The translations under genes and the position numbers were made by a program. The notes under the pieces were generated by a model. It ran no database searches and was not told the DNA's origin. It worked only from the letters and a program-made list of their open reading frames with translations. A DNA stretch of 64,000 bases from Burkholderia humptydooensis (GTDB lineage Bacteria; Pseudomonadota; Gammaproteobacteria; Burkholderiales; Burkholderiaceae). Positions 17,450-31,487 of this stretch are shown piece by piece (position 1 is the first letter of the stretch; the number at the start of each line of letters is the position of its first letter). Where the stretch lies: assembly GCF_001513745.1 (NCBI RefSeq), contig NZ_CP013380.1, positions 1,240,001 through 1,304,000 of the forward strand. The letters are read 5' to 3'.

Positions 17450-18151
17450 ATGGCTGGTCACGATTCCGGTAATGCAAAGCGCGGGCGGTCGCCGTCGTTC
17501 GGCGTATTCGTCCGCAAGCCGGTCGAGCGCGCGCCCGAGAAGGGAGGGCGCGACGGCGCGGTTGATTCGGAAGCAAGTTGCGTCGATGCGGTGCAGTCAT
17601 GGCCGGACGATGCGGTCGAGGTCGGCGCGGTGGTCGATGCGTACGGCCTCAAGGGCTGGATCAAGCTCGCGGCCCATGCCGGTGCGGGGCGAGGCGGCGA
17701 TGCGCTTCTCGAGGCCCGCGACTGGTGGCTGCAAAAGGGTGTGGGGCGGGATGCGGAGCGGAAGTTCGTGCGCGTCACGCAGGCGAAGCTGCACGGCGAC
17801 ACGGTCGTCGCGCATCCGGCCGGCTCGGCCGATCGCGATGCGGCGCTTGCGCTGCGCAGCTTTCACGTGTTCGTGCGTCGTGGCGATTTCCCGGCGCTCG
17901 CCGCCGACGAGTTCTACTGGGTCGATCTGATCGGCCTCGACGTCGTCAACGAGGCGGGCGTCGCGCTCGGCAAGGTCGCCGACCTGATCGACAACGGCGT
18001 GCATTCGATCATGCGCGTCGAATATCCGGCGACGGGCAAGGATGGTCGGCCGAAAACCGGCGAGCGGCTGATTCCGTTCGTCGGCGTGTACGTGAAGGCG
18101 GTCGAGCAGGCGGCGGGACGCGTCGTCGTCGACTGGGAAGCCGATTACTGA
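17450..18151 (+). CDS. rimM: Ribosome maturation factor RimM
   Basis: 233 residues. [18 protein letters not shown] begins the RimM domain at about residue 57, and [17 protein letters not shown] followed by [12 protein letters not shown] lies in the C-terminal PRC-barrel. RimM binds S19 and aids 30S maturation. The N terminus is about 50 residues longer than the E. coli protein, a feature common in Burkholderia. ATG 17450 has GAGG upstream. It sits one base from trmD. Confidence 0.95.
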   Translation: MAGHDSGNAKRGRSPSFGVFVRKPVERAPEKGGRDGAVDSEASCVDAVQSWPDDAVEVGAVVDAYGLKGWIKLAAHAGAGRGGDALLEARDWWLQKGVGRDAERKFVRVTQAKLHGDTVVAHPAGSADRDAALALRSFHVFVRRGDFPALAADEFYWVDLIGLDVVNEAGVALGKVADLIDNGVHSIMRVEYPATGKDGRPKTGERLIPFVGVYVKAVEQAAGRVVVDWEADY

Positions 18152-18152
18152 A

Positions 18153-18947
18153 ATGGACGAAGCCACGCAGAGCGCGATCCAGTTCGACGTCGTCACACTC
18201 TTTCCGGAGATGTTTCGCGCGTTGACCGACTGGGGCATCACGAGCCGCGCGGTGAAGCAGGGGCGGTTCGGCTTGCGCACGTGGAATCCGCGCGATTTCA
18301 CGACCGACAACTACCGCACCGTCGACGATCGCCCGTATGGCGGCGGCCCCGGCATGGTGATGCTCGCGAAGCCGCTCGAGGCGGCGATCGGTGCGGCGAA
18401 GGCCGCGCAGGCGGCGCAAGGCGTTGCGAGCTCGCGCGTCGTGATGATGTCGCCGCAGGGCGCGCCGCTCACGCACGAGCGCGTCGCGCGGATGGCGGCG
18501 GAGCCGGGCGTCGTGTTGCTGTGCGGGCGCTACGAGGCGATCGACCAGCGGCTGATCGACCGTTGCGTCGACGAGGAGCTGAGCCTCGGCGATTTCGTGC
18601 TGTCGGGCGGCGAACTGCCGGCGATGGCGCTGATGGACGCCGTCGTGCGACTGCTGCCGGGCGTGCTGAACGATGCGCAATCGGCGGTGCAGGACAGCTT
18701 CGCCGACGGGCTGCTCGATTGCCCGCATTACACGCGTCCCGAGGAGTACGAGGGCGCGCGCGTGCCGGACGTGCTGCTCGGTGGACATCATGCCGAGATC
18801 GAGCGCTGGCGCCGGCAGGAAGCGTTGAGAAACACTCTCGCGAAGCGCCCCGACCTGATTGCGCGGGCGCGTCGCGAAAAGTTGCTGAGCCGGGCCGACG
18901 AGGCATGGCTTGCAAGTCTCGCGAAAGAAGCGAAGCAGGCCTCCTGA
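18153..18947 (+). CDS. trmD: tRNA (guanine-N1-)-methyltransferase TrmD
   Basis: 264 residues. Typical SPOUT knot features: [26 protein letters not shown], and [12 protein letters not shown]. It methylates G37 of tRNAs with SAM, preventing +1 frameshifts. Its ATG begins one base after the rimM stop codon, so the two are translationally coupled. Confidence 0.98.
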   Translation: MDEATQSAIQFDVVTLFPEMFRALTDWGITSRAVKQGRFGLRTWNPRDFTTDNYRTVDDRPYGGGPGMVMLAKPLEAAIGAAKAAQAAQGVASSRVVMMSPQGAPLTHERVARMAAEPGVVLLCGRYEAIDQRLIDRCVDEELSLGDFVLSGGELPAMALMDAVVRLLPGVLNDAQSAVQDSFADGLLDCPHYTRPEEYEGARVPDVLLGGHHAEIERWRRQEALRNTLAKRPDLIARARREKLLSRADEAWLASLAKEAKQAS

Positions 18948-19085
18948 GGCGGCGGCGCTTTCGTTTGCGAATTTGGCGGTGCCGCGCATGCGTGCGCGGC
19001 GCCTGATGTGAATCCATCCTCTATCGGGGCCGAGCCTGGAAGCAGGCGGGCGCAAACGTCGACAAGATGGCTTTAGGAGTCAGTG

Positions 19086-19475
19086 ATGAATCTGATCGGA
19101 AAACTTGAGCAGGAAGAGATCGAGCGCGCGCTCGCAGGCAAGACGATCCCCGAATTCGCCCCGGGCGACACGGTGATCGTGAACGTGAACGTGGTGGAAG
19201 GCAACCGCAAGCGCGTTCAGGCTTACGAAGGCGTCGTGATCGCGAAGCGCAACCGTGGCCTGAACTCGTCGTTCATCGTCCGCAAGATCTCGTCGGGCGA
19301 AGGCGTCGAGCGTACGTTCCAGACGTACTCGCCGCTGCTCGCGAGCATCGTCGTGAAGCGCCGCGGCGACGTGCGCCGCGCGAAGCTGTACTACCTGCGC
19401 GAGCGTTCGGGCAAGTCGGCTCGAATCAAGGAAAAGCTGGTGTCGAAGGATCGCGCCGCTGCTGCGCAGCAGTAA
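19086..19475 (+). CDS. rplS: 50S ribosomal protein L19
   Basis: 129 residues from ATG 19086, with TAGGAG upstream. [32 protein letters not shown] and [14 protein letters not shown] are standard L19 segments; it sits at the 30S-50S interface. An in-frame GTG at 19083 is less likely. Last gene of the operon, followed by two hairpin terminators. Confidence 0.97.
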   Translation: MNLIGKLEQEEIERALAGKTIPEFAPGDTVIVNVNVVEGNRKRVQAYEGVVIAKRNRGLNSSFIVRKISSGEGVERTFQTYSPLLASIVVKRRGDVRRAKLYYLRERSGKSARIKEKLVSKDRAAAAQQ

Positions 19476-19927
19476 GCGCAGTCGGACGCGCGCCGGGAGT
19501 CGTTCGGCGTGCGTTTCGCCAGGCGTGGAAAAGCGCCGTGCGGAGGTTTTCCGCACGGCGCTTTTTTTTTTTCGGCCGGCTGTCGAGAGCCGCTGCGAGG
19601 CAGCGGCTTTTTTGCATCCGGTCGTCGCGGCGGCGACCGGCGCGGTCGTTTAGCGTGTGCTCCCGTGTGGCCGATGGGCGGCGAGGCGCGGTGTTCGTGC
19701 GTCGCCGCCGAGACGGTGCCGGGATCGGTCGCGACCCAACTCAAACCGCCGATCGACAAGCATTTGCCGGCGTGTGAGATCGTCATGCGCACGAGCGCCG
19801 CGTAGCTGACGACCTCGCAATTCGACGACGTCGACACGTAGAACGACATCGCGTCGAGGCGAGGGTCGTGGATGAGCGGGGCGCGGCCCGCCGCGGGCGC
19901 CGCGTTGCCGAATCCTGCCATTCGCAT
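19391..19927 (-). CDS. Possible small protein, coding-like N-terminal part only
   Basis: An open - strand frame from ATG 19927. Its first about 95 codons have very high third-base GC and a natural translation ([20 protein letters not shown], then [15 protein letters not shown]), unlike a chance frame. From about 19650 leftward the frame becomes Arg/Lys/Pro-rich and runs antisense through both rplS terminators into rplS, so the natural end is probably missing. No ribosome-binding site and no recognised family. It could be a truncated gene. Confidence 0.3.
   Translation of the reverse strand: MRMAGFGNAAPAAGRAPLIHDPRLDAMSFYVSTSSNCEVVSYAALVRMTISHAGKCLSIGGLSWVATDPGTVSAATHEHRASPPIGHTGAHAKRPRRSPPRRPDAKKPLPRSGSRQPAEKKKAPCGKPPHGAFPRLAKRTPNDSRRASDCAYCCAAAARSFDTSFSLIRADLPERSRR
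19533..19572 (+). terminator. Rho-independent terminator after rplS
   Basis: An 11-base-pair GC-rich stem (19533-19543 with 19551-19561), a 7-base loop and a run of eleven T residues. Confidence 0.95.
19588..19613 (+). terminator. Second terminator after rplS
   Basis: AGCCGCTGC pairs with GCAGCGGCT around a 3-base loop and is followed by six T residues. It lies 15 bases after the first terminator. Confidence 0.8.
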
Positions 19928-20180
19928 TTCGCGCGACGTTTGGCGCGATGACTAGCATGCATTCGACCGTCGGGCCGCAGTCGATATCGCTCCTGCGCCC
20001 CCCGTAGCGCGTCACGGCCCGACGAGCGTATCGGCTGAATGCGCGGCTGAATGCGCGGCCGAATCTCGGGCGAACGCCGCGCTCGCCGACGACGGGCGCC
20101 GTCCGGCGAGCGGCCCCGACGGGCGTTTTTTTCTTTTCGGCGCGACAATATGGTCGTATCCATTCCAAGCCGAGCGTCCC

Positions 20181-20864
20181 TTGACCCGTCGCCCCATCAT
20201 CGACCCCGAAGTGCTGCCGATCGAGACGACCGGCACCGGACTGCCCGCCATCCCGCCGTCGTTGCTGACCCCGGCCGGCCTGCGCGAGCGCTTCGCGCAG
20301 CCGCCCGAATGGACGCAGGAGCCCGCCGAGGCGCAGCTTGCCGACAGCGTCGATCCGCGCAGTGCGGCCGTGCTCGTGCCGCTCGTCGTGCGCGAGCGCG
20401 GCCTGACGGTGCTGCTCACGCAGCGCGCGGATCACCTGAACGATCATGCCGGCCAGATCAGCTTTCCGGGCGGGCGCCGCGAGCCCGACGACCGCGACGC
20501 GAACGCCACCGCGCTGCGCGAGGCGCACGAGGAAATCGCGCTTTCGCACGAGCGCGTCGAATTGCTGGGCGCGCTGCCCGACTATCTGACGGGCACGGGC
20601 TTTTGCGTGACGCCCGTTGTCGCGCTCGTCCATCCGCCGTTTACGGTGCAGGCGGATACGCTCGAAGTGGCCGAGATCTTCGAGGTGCCGCTCGATTTCC
20701 TGATGAACCCCGCGCATCACCAGGTGAGGGTGTTCCGCTGGGAGGGCGGCGAGCGGCGCTTTTTCGCGATGCCGTATCCGCGCGGGCCGGTCGGCGGCCA
20801 GTATTTCATCTGGGGCGCGACGGCCGGGATGCTGCGCAACCTGTATCGCTTTCTCGCGGCCTAG
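20181..20864 (+). CDS. Nudix hydrolase (CoA pyrophosphatase NudL/YeaB-like)
   Basis: 227 residues from a TTG start. The Nudix box is visible as GGRREPDDRDANATALREAH followed by EEIAL, preceded by DHAGQISFPGG, the combination found in the CoA-hydrolysing NudL subgroup. It likely cleaves coenzyme A-type or nucleoside diphosphate derivatives. A monocistronic position upstream of the CobD-family gene; no promoter stands out. Confidence 0.85.
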   Translation: MTRRPIIDPEVLPIETTGTGLPAIPPSLLTPAGLRERFAQPPEWTQEPAEAQLADSVDPRSAAVLVPLVVRERGLTVLLTQRADHLNDHAGQISFPGGRREPDDRDANATALREAHEEIALSHERVELLGALPDYLTGTGFCVTPVVALVHPPFTVQADTLEVAEIFEVPLDFLMNPAHHQVRVFRWEGGERRFFAMPYPRGPVGGQYFIWGATAGMLRNLYRFLAA

Positions 20865-20965
20865 TGGCGGGCGCCACAGTCTGCGCAAGCCGGAGCCATC
20901 CGACGCGCCTGCTGTGCTATCTTTACGCGAAAAATCAATCATCCCAGAACGGCACGGCCCTTCGC

Positions 20966-21904
20966 ATGACTTTCTTCTCGGTTCTCCTTGCTCTCATCAT
21001 CGAACAGGTCCGCGCGCTGTCGCCGAGCAATCCGGTCTTCGCGCTGTTTCAGTCTCATGCGGAATCGGCTGCGCACGGCTTCGACGCCGGCAAAAAGAAG
21101 CACGGCGTGCTCGCGTGGCTCATCGTCGTGCTGCCGTGGGTGCTCGGCGTCGGGCTCGTCTATTTCCTGCTGTACAAGGTGAGCTTCGTGCTCGCGTTCC
21201 TCTGGAACGTCGCCGTCGTGTACTTCACGCTCGGCTTCAGGCAGTTCAGCCATTACTTCACCGATATCCATCTCGCGCTCAACAACGACGACGTGCCGCG
21301 CGCGCGCGACATCCTGCGCGAATGGACGGGCATCGACACGGTCGACATGCCGGTCAGCGAAATCGTCCGCCACACGCTGATCCATGCGGTCGTCGCGTCG
21401 CATCGTCACGTGTTCGGCGTGTTTTTCTGGTTCGTGCTGCCGATCGGCCCGGCGGGCGCGGTGCTGTACCGGATCGCCGAATATCTGTCGCGTAGCTGGT
21501 CGGTGCCGGCGGACGATCGCACCGCAGCGTTCTCGACGTTCGCGCAGCGCGCGTTCTTCGCGATCGACTGGGTGCCGGCGCGCCTGACCGCGCTCGGCTT
21601 CGCGATCGTCGGCAACTTCGAGGACGCGATCTACGCCTGGCGCAATCACACGCGCCAGTGGCCCGACTCGAACGACGGCGTGCTGCTCGCGGCCGGCAGC
21701 GGTGCGCTCGGCGCGCGGCTCGCGGGCCCGCTCGCGGAGCCGTCGAGCGTCGATGCGCTCGCGGCGGGCGACAGCGGCCCGATCACGGTCGGCGACGACT
21801 GCTCGCCGCGCACGCTGCAGTCGGCCGTCGGCCTCGTGTGGCGCGCGGTGATCCTGTGGATGCTACTCCTGCTGATGCTGACGATCGCGGTCTGGGTGTC
21901 GTGA
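20966..21904 (+). CDS. CobD/CbiB-family membrane protein
   Basis: 312 residues. N-terminal ALIIEQVRAL and several membrane helices (WLIVVLPWVLGVGLVYFLLY, LAFLWNVAVVYFTLGF, FGVFFWFVLPIGPAGAVLYR, and a C-terminal LWMLLLLMLTIAV). FEDAIYAWRN is typical of the family, which in cobalamin synthesis attaches aminopropanol to adenosylcobyric acid. Many beta/gammaproteobacteria have this homologue outside cobalamin clusters (AmpE/CobD-like), and no cob genes are near, so its exact role here is open. Confidence 0.8.
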   Translation: MTFFSVLLALIIEQVRALSPSNPVFALFQSHAESAAHGFDAGKKKHGVLAWLIVVLPWVLGVGLVYFLLYKVSFVLAFLWNVAVVYFTLGFRQFSHYFTDIHLALNNDDVPRARDILREWTGIDTVDMPVSEIVRHTLIHAVVASHRHVFGVFFWFVLPIGPAGAVLYRIAEYLSRSWSVPADDRTAAFSTFAQRAFFAIDWVPARLTALGFAIVGNFEDAIYAWRNHTRQWPDSNDGVLLAAGSGALGARLAGPLAEPSSVDALAAGDSGPITVGDDCSPRTLQSAVGLVWRAVILWMLLLLMLTIAVWVS

Positions 21905-21958
21905 TGCGGTGCGGCGGATGCCGCGCGCGTGTCGTCGCGCCAAGGTTCGTCAACGAGT

Positions 21959-21983
21959 AAGCCGGCTTCGAGCCGGCTTTTTT
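21959..21983. terminator. Terminator after the CobD-family gene
   Basis: AAGCCGGCT and AGCCGGCTT form a 9-bp stem with a 3-base loop, followed by a T run; A residues precede it, so it may also serve the opposing gene at 22076. Confidence 0.9.
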
Positions 21984-22075
21984 GTGCCGATTTCCGGCTT
22001 GCTTCGGTGCTCCGGTGTTCCAGGGCTGCCCGGACGGCGCTTGCTTCGCGGCGGGGGCGGGCGTCGCGCCGCGCG

Positions 22076-22393
22076 TCAACCGTCACGCGGATCGCGGCTC
22101 GCGCCGCAATGCCAGCAGGCGGTGAATTGCGCGTCGAGCGTCTCGCCGCAGCGCGCGCAGCGCCACGGCGCCGCGCCGGCGGGCGGCCCGGCCGACGCCG
22201 CCTCGATCAGCCGCCGCGCGAGCGCCTCGTCGCGCTCGTCGTCGAGCCAGATCTCCGGCTGGCACGCATCCATCGGCAGCCCGCCCAGCGCGCCGAGCGC
22301 GTAGCAGTTGTGCAGCTCGCAGCGCACGCCTGCGACGTCGAGCACGTTCGCCCAGTGCTGGGCGGTTGCGAGATCGGGGGCCTTGAAGCGCAT
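22076..22393 (-). CDS. DUF2007-type protein with C-terminal zinc ribbon
   Basis: 105 residues from ATG 22393 with GGAGG upstream. The N-terminal part (MRFKAPDLATAQHWANVLDV, GVRCELHN, PEIWLDDERD) is a putative signal-transducing DUF2007 domain. The C-terminal CARCGETLD and CWHCG form a CxxC...CxxC zinc ribbon. Function unknown; widespread small protein in Burkholderia. Confidence 0.75.
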   Translation of the reverse strand: MRFKAPDLATAQHWANVLDVAGVRCELHNCYALGALGGLPMDACQPEIWLDDERDEALARRLIEAASAGPPAGAAPWRCARCGETLDAQFTACWHCGASRDPRDG

Positions 22394-22463
22394 TGCGGCG
22401 TTTCCTCCGTGCATGGCGAATAGGCGGCGAGGGCGGCGGCGCGCGGCCCGCCGGGCCGCCTGG

Positions 22464-23404
22464 CTAGCGGACGATCTGGCTCGCCTCGTGCACGAGCTGC
22501 GCGTACAGCGCGTGACGCGACGGCGCGACCCTGCCGTCGGCGACTGCCTCCAGAATCGCGCAGCCCGGCTCTTGCAGATGATGACAATTATAGAAACGAC
22601 AGTGCGGCAGCAGCGGCCGGAACTCCGGGAACGCGCGCTCGAGGCGGCCTTCCGTCAGATGATAGAGCCCGAACTCCTGGAAGCCCGGCGAATCGATCAG
22701 CGCGCCGCCGTCCGGCAGCGGGTAGAGGCGCGTGAACGTCGTCGTGTGGCGGCCGCTGTTGAGCGCGGCGGAGATCTCGCGCGTCGCCGCCTCGGCGTCC
22801 GGCACGAGCAGGTTCACGAGCGTCGACTTGCCCATTCCCGACTGGCCGAGCAGGATCGTCGAATGGCCGGCCAGGCGCGGCGCGAGCTGCGCGCGCGCGT
22901 CGTCGGGCGCGCCCTTGATCGACATCTCGAGCACGTCGTAGCCGAGCGCGCGGTAGGGCGCAAGGCGCTCGCGCGCGACGGGCAGCGCCGCCTCGACGTC
23001 GATCTTGTTCAGCACGATGACGGGCTTCAGCTCGTTCGCCTCGGCGGCGATCAGCGCGCGGCCGAGCAGGTCTTCGCTGAAATACGGCTCGGTCGCGAGC
23101 ACGATCAGCAACTGATCGAGATTCGCCGCGAAGAGCTTCGACTTGAACTGGTCGGAGCGGTAGAGCAGGTTGCGCCGTTCGCCGATCTCGACGATCACGC
23201 CCTGGTCGGCCGACGTTCGTTCGTAGACGACGCGGTCGCCGACCGCGACATCGCTCTTCTTGCCGCGCGGAAAGCACTGCAGCATCGGGCCGCCGCCGGC
23301 GGGCGCGACGATGTAGTGGCGGCCGTGCGCGGCGATCACGCGCCCTTCGGCGCGCTCGCCGCCGCGCGCGGCGGCTCTGGCCGGCTGCTTCGTCGGCGCG
23401 CGCT

Positions 23405-23408
<4 letters not shown>
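22464..23408 (-). CDS. rsgA: Ribosome small-subunit-dependent GTPase RsgA
   Basis: 314 residues: an OB-fold start, circularly permuted GTPase with NKID (G4), [12 protein letters not shown] (G1), [10 protein letters not shown] (G3), and the C-terminal zinc knuckle [14 protein letters not shown]. RsgA helps late 30S maturation. The ATG overlaps the TGA of the upstream M48 protease gene by 4 bases (ATGA), so the two are coupled. Confidence 0.96.
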
Positions 23409-25388
<1,980 letters not shown>

Positions 25389-25430
25389 GAAGCGGGCGGC
25401 GCGCGCCGATCGCCGCCGCCGCGGCAGCCG

Positions 25431-26048
25431 TCACTTCGGCGCGCGCACCGCGCTCTTCGGCCGGAACGCCGCGCACACGGCCGGGTTCGTCTGCGCGTAC
25501 GGGCCGCCGATCAGGTCGATGCAATACGGCACCGCAGCAAAAATGCCCGGCACCTCGACCTTGCCGTCGTCGCCGCGCAACCCTTCGAGCGTTTCCTTGA
25601 TCGATTTCGGCTGGCCGGGCAGATTCACGATCAGCGCCGCGTGATCCGCGGTTTCGCGAATCACCGCGACCTGCCGCGACAGGATCGCGGTCGGCACGAA
25701 ATTCAGGCTGATCTGGCGCATCTGCTCGCCGAAGCCCGGCATGGCCTTCGTCGCGACGGCGAGCGTCGCCTCGGGCGTCACGTCGCGGCGCGCGGGGCCC
25801 GTGCCGCCCGTCGTCAGCACGAGATCGCAGCCGACCGTGTCGACGAGCTCGACGAGCGCGGCCGAGATCGTCGGCGCGTCGTCCCGGACGAGCCGCGTCT
25901 CGGCGCGCCACGGCGACGCGAGCGCCGCCGCGAGCCATTCGGACAGCGCCGGAATGCCCTTGTCCTCGTAGACGCCGCTGCTCGCGCGATCGCTGATCGA
26001 CACGAGGCCGATCACGAGTTCGTCGGGGTGGTTACGCTTCGTCGTCAT
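25431..26048 (-). CDS. mog: Molybdopterin adenylyltransferase
   Basis: 205 residues. [17 protein letters not shown] is the MoeA/Mog molybdopterin-binding signature, and [17 protein letters not shown] is the Mog N terminus. It adenylates molybdopterin before metal insertion by MoeA (56.4 kb). The start overlaps the 3' end of darP by 17 bases. Confidence 0.93.
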   Translation of the reverse strand: MTTKRNHPDELVIGLVSISDRASSGVYEDKGIPALSEWLAAALASPWRAETRLVRDDAPTISAALVELVDTVGCDLVLTTGGTGPARRDVTPEATLAVATKAMPGFGEQMRQISLNFVPTAILSRQVAVIRETADHAALIVNLPGQPKSIKETLEGLRGDDGKVEVPGIFAAVPYCIDLIGGPYAQTNPAVCAAFRPKSAVRAPK

Positions 26049-26637
26049 CGTCGGAATCCGGTGAGTGGTCGGGCGCGTCGCTTTCGTCGCCGGCCGGGCC
26101 GCTCGCCGTCTTGATCCACTGGAACAGCTCGCGGAAGTAGCGCGGCGGCTTGCCTTGCTGCGCTTCCCTGCGCGTGTTGCGGATCAGCGTGCGGCCCTCC
26201 TGCACGTCGGCCGACGGATGCTCGCGGATGAACGCGGTCAGCGCATCGTCGCTCGCGAGCAGTTGCTCGCGGGTGCGCTCGATCCAGTGCAGGCGCGCCG
26301 TCTCGGCCTTGTTCACGCCGCGCTGCGCGTCGAGCGCCGCGCGCAGCGCGGCCGTCTCGTCGGCGCTGAGCGCGCGCATCACGCGCCCGACGTATTGAAT
26401 CTGGCGGCGCTTGCCCTCGTGATCGGTGATGCGGCGCGCTTCGCGCACAGCGTCGGCGAGATCTTCCGGCATCGGCATGCGCTTGAACGCGTCCTTCGGC
26501 AGCTCGACGAGGGCGGCGCCCAGTTCCTGCAGCGCGTGCATGTCGCGCTTCAACTGGGATTTGCTGGGGCGATCGTAGCCGTGGTCGGCGTTCTCGCCGG
26601 CGTGCTCGATCGGTTGGATACGGGTTTTGCGTGTCAT
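26032..26637 (-). CDS. darP: Ribosome biogenesis factor DarP (YjgA, DUF615)
   Basis: 201 residues. [29 protein letters not shown] and FRELFQWIK are hallmark DUF615 segments; the E. coli protein associates with 50S precursors. The C terminus is an acidic DSDDDDEA tail. ATG 26637 matches family starts; an ATG three codons upstream (26646) is possible. Confidence 0.93.
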   Translation of the reverse strand: MTRKTRIQPIEHAGENADHGYDRPSKSQLKRDMHALQELGAALVELPKDAFKRMPMPEDLADAVREARRITDHEGKRRQIQYVGRVMRALSADETAALRAALDAQRGVNKAETARLHWIERTREQLLASDDALTAFIREHPSADVQEGRTLIRNTRREAQQGKPPRYFRELFQWIKTASGPAGDESDAPDHSPDSDDDDEA

Positions 26638-26791
26638 GGGCGGCATTGTATCGCGCCGGGCACCGCGCGGCCGCGGCGCGGCGCGCGCCGCGTCGCCGAC
26701 CCGCGTCGCTCGCGCCGGACCTTGCTATGATCGCGGGATACGCACATTTCGAAACATGCGGGCGACCCGCCCGTCACCGGATACCACGACG

Positions 26792-28162
26792 ATGGCTGCA
26801 AACCTCGACGCCCAGGCGCACTATTTCCCGCACACGCAAGACGAACTGAAGGCAATCGCGACGGACATCCTCCGGCACGCGAAGACGCTCGGCGCGACCG
26901 ACGCCGCGACCGAAATCTCCGAGGGCGACGGCCTGTCGGTGTCGGTGCGGCGCGGCGAAGTCGAGACGATCGAGCACAACCGCGACAAGACGGTCGGCGT
27001 GACCGTCTTCATCGGCAAGAAGCGCGGCAATGCGAGCACGTCGGATTTCTCGCCCGCAGCGCTGAAGGACACGGTCGCAGCCGCGTACAACATCGCGCGC
27101 TTCACGGCCGAGGACGACGCGGCGGGGCTCGCCGAGGCCGAACTGCTCGAAACCGAGCCGCGCGACCTGGACCTTTATCACCCGTGGCGCCTGTCGGCCG
27201 ACGAAGCGGTCGACCTCGCGCGCCGCGCGGAGGACGCCGCATTCGCGGTGAGTCCGCAGATCCGCAATTCGGAGGGGGCGAGCGTGTCCGCGCAGCATTC
27301 GCAGTTCGTGCTCGCGACGACGCGCGGCTTCCTCGCCGGCTATCCGTACTCGCGCCACTACATCGCGTGCGCGCCGATCGCGGGCGCCGGCCGCCACATG
27401 CAGCGCGACGACTGGTACACGTCGAAGCGCCGCGCGGACGAACTCGCTTCGCCCGAGTCGGTCGGCCGCTACGCGGCGCAGCGCGCGCTCGCGCGGATGG
27501 GCGCGCGCCGCCTCGACACGCGCAAGGTGCCTGTGCTGTTCGAAGCGCCGCTCGCGGCGGGCCTGCTCGGCGCGTTCGTGCAGGCGGTGAGCGGCGGCGC
27601 GCTGTATCGGAAGACGTCGTTCCTCGTCGACAGCCTCGGCAAGGAGGTGTTCGCGCCGCACGTGCAGATCGTCGAGGACCCGCACGTGCCGCGCGCGATG
27701 GGCAGCGCGCCGTTCGACGAGGAAGGCGTGCGCACGCGCGCGCGCAACGTCGTCAGGGACGGCGTGGTCGAGGGCTATTTCCTGTCGACCTATTCGGCGC
27801 GCAAGCTCGGCACGCAGACGACCGGCAACGCGGGCGGCTCGCACAACATCGCGCTCAGGAGCGCGCTCACGACGCCCGCCGACGATTTCGACGCGATGCT
27901 CAAGAAGCTCGGCACGGGTCTTTTGCTGACCGAGCTGATGGGGCAGGGCGTGAACTACGTGACGGGCGACTATTCGCGCGGCGCGGCGGGCTTCTGGGTC
28001 GAGAACGGCGAGATTCAGTACCCGGTCGAGGAGATCACGGTGGCGAGCACGCTGCAGGAAATGTTCCGCCACATCGTTGCGATCGGCGCGGATTCGATCG
28101 TGCGCGGCACGAAGGAAACGGGTTCGGTGCTGATCGAGCAGATGACGATCGCGGGGCAGTGA
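26792..28162 (+). CDS. pmbA: Metalloprotease PmbA/TldE
   Basis: 456 residues. TKETGSVLIEQMTIAGQ at the C terminus, GGSHNIALRS and YPVEEITVASTLQEMF are typical of the TldD/PmbA family. The TldE subunit partners TldD in a proteolytic complex that matures peptides such as microcin B17 and degrades CcdA. No tldD is in the window. Confidence 0.94.
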   Translation: MAANLDAQAHYFPHTQDELKAIATDILRHAKTLGATDAATEISEGDGLSVSVRRGEVETIEHNRDKTVGVTVFIGKKRGNASTSDFSPAALKDTVAAAYNIARFTAEDDAAGLAEAELLETEPRDLDLYHPWRLSADEAVDLARRAEDAAFAVSPQIRNSEGASVSAQHSQFVLATTRGFLAGYPYSRHYIACAPIAGAGRHMQRDDWYTSKRRADELASPESVGRYAAQRALARMGARRLDTRKVPVLFEAPLAAGLLGAFVQAVSGGALYRKTSFLVDSLGKEVFAPHVQIVEDPHVPRAMGSAPFDEEGVRTRARNVVRDGVVEGYFLSTYSARKLGTQTTGNAGGSHNIALRSALTTPADDFDAMLKKLGTGLLLTELMGQGVNYVTGDYSRGAAGFWVENGEIQYPVEEITVASTLQEMFRHIVAIGADSIVRGTKETGSVLIEQMTIAGQ

Positions 28163-28192
28163 GCGCGGCGATCGCATGGATCGCGCAAAAGC

Positions 28193-28223
28193 AAAAAGCG
28201 CCGCGGCGAGCGGCGCTTTTTTT
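28193..28223. terminator. Bidirectional terminator between pmbA and folA
   Basis: AGCGCCGC pairs with GCGGCGCT around a 5-base loop, flanked by an A run on the left and a T run on the right. Confidence 0.9.
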
Positions 28224-28270
28224 GTGTCGTCGCGCGAGAGCCCGCGATATCGCGCGTCGCCTCGCGTGCG

Positions 28271-28774
28271 TCAACCGGCGCGCTTGCGACGATAGACGAC
28301 GAATGCATATGCGAAGTCGTTCGGCGCGGCCGCGCGATGCGCATCGCGCGACACGGCTTCCCATTGCGCGGGATCGGGCGCGGGAAACGACGCGTCGCCT
28401 TCGAAATCCTGATCGATCTCGGTGACGATCAGCTTGTCCGCGTGGCGCAGGCCCTCCGCGTACAACTGCGCGCCGCCGATCAGGAACGCTTCGGCCGCGC
28501 CGTCGCGCGCGGCGAGCGCGAGCGCGCCGTCGAGCGACGTGACCGTGTCGCAGCCGTCGAAGCGTCGCGCGGCGTCGCGCGTGACGACGATGTTGCGGCG
28601 GCCGGGCAGCGGCCGGCCGATCGATTCGTGCGTCCTGCGGCCCATCACGATCGGCGCGCCCATCGTCGTGCGCTTGAAGAATGCGAGGTCCTCGGGAAGT
28701 TTCCACGGAAGTTGGTTGTCGCGGCCGATCACGCCATTGCGGGCGCGCGCGACGATCAGGGTCAGCGTCGTCAT
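28271..28774 (-). CDS. folA: Dihydrofolate reductase
   Basis: 167 residues. [39 protein letters not shown] and FLIGGAQLY are canonical DHFR motifs (NADPH and folate binding; the target of trimethoprim). thyA, its usual functional partner, lies at 34.4 kb, separated by the two sigma-54 activators. Confidence 0.97.
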   Translation of the reverse strand: MTTLTLIVARARNGVIGRDNQLPWKLPEDLAFFKRTTMGAPIVMGRRTHESIGRPLPGRRNIVVTRDAARRFDGCDTVTSLDGALALAARDGAAEAFLIGGAQLYAEGLRHADKLIVTEIDQDFEGDASFPAPDPAQWEAVSRDAHRAAAPNDFAYAFVVYRRKRAG

Positions 28775-28838
28775 GACGGGAAGAAAAAGATGCCGGAAGG
28801 GCCCGATTCTACCGGATCGCGCGGCGCGCGGCCGCGTG

Positions 28839-30302
<1,464 letters not shown>

Positions 30303-31487
30303 GATGCACCTCAGTTGGGATGTTGTTCCGAACGTGTCGGGGGCCGCGCGCGGCGTGCAATGCTCGATGGGGGAGTCGCGGGCGTCGTCGCGTGGCGCGC
30401 GTCGTTGGCGCGGGCGATGCGGACGGGCGGCGGGGATGTCGAGCGGCCGGCGCGCGGTGCCGGCGTCGCTGCGACGCATGTGCGGTGGTTCGGGACGGGA
30501 GCGAGGACGGGAGCGCGGCGATGCGCACGACATGCGTTGCTCGATGCGGGAAAACGTCGGCGCGCCGGCGGCGTCGTATCGCTCGGCGCGGCCGTGCGTC
30601 GTCGCGGCCGAATCTGTTCGGCCGGACATCGATGCGGTGATCGCGAACGCGCGCGCGGCGCGCGAATGCGGCGGCGGGCCGAGCGCGCGTCGGCGCGATT
30701 TCCTCGGACATGTGGTCCCCCCGCTGCGCGTCGCGCCGCGATCGCGGCGACGCAATGCGCATGCTCCATGAAGAAGCCGTCGACGGCTGCGCGTCAGCGC
30801 GGCGGCGGCGAATGGTTGTCCTGCGTCGCGCCGGCACCGCCGGCGGTCTTCGTTTCGGTGATGTCGATGGCGCTTGTCGCCACGCGGCGCGCGCTCGACG
30901 CGGCGAGCACGCCTGCGCTCCCCGCATGAAAAAGTTCCGCGGCGCCGCGACATGCCGCGACGTTGCCGACGTCTTGCGCATCGCGCGAACGTCGTCGCCT
31001 GCATGCGGAAGCCGACGCGCTCGCGATGGACGGCGCGCATGCGGCCCGATGCGCATCACGGCGTTCGCACGTGCCGCACGCGCGGTCCGGCATCGTCGCG
31101 ATTCGCCGCGCATCGGCGCTCGCCGCTGCATCGCTGGCGCGACCGGCACGCGCGAGCCCGCGCGGCGGGGCGGTGCGCGATGTGATGTTTGTCGCGCTGC
31201 GCGAAACGCGGCGGCGCGGCGAGATGAACGTGGAACCGTGTGCCGACGCTCGCTTCACCGTTGCAACGAGCGGGCGTTTCGTCGCGCTGCTGCGCGCATG
31301 GATTCCGCTGTCAAAAAGAGTGCCCGCCGGGGGACGGAGCACCAAAACGTTCGCCGTTGCATGAACGGCTCCGGCTATCTGGACGACCTGGACGATTCCG
31401 ATGAGCTGCGCGAGCGCGTCGCCGTGGCGCAATGCCCGCCGCAAGTCATGCCCCCCCGCCGGCTGTCCCAGACTTCCGTATTTGGGG
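30303..31487. other. Gene-poor, very GC-rich stretch
   Basis: About 1.2 kb upstream of VpsR-like copy 1. Several long open frames exist on both strands but their translations are Arg/Ala/Pro-rich with no start signals or family features, so I call no gene. A 46-codon frame at 31361-31501 begins with an acidic N terminus (YLDDLDDSDELRERVAVAQ) but has no ribosome-binding site. Confidence 0.5.
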
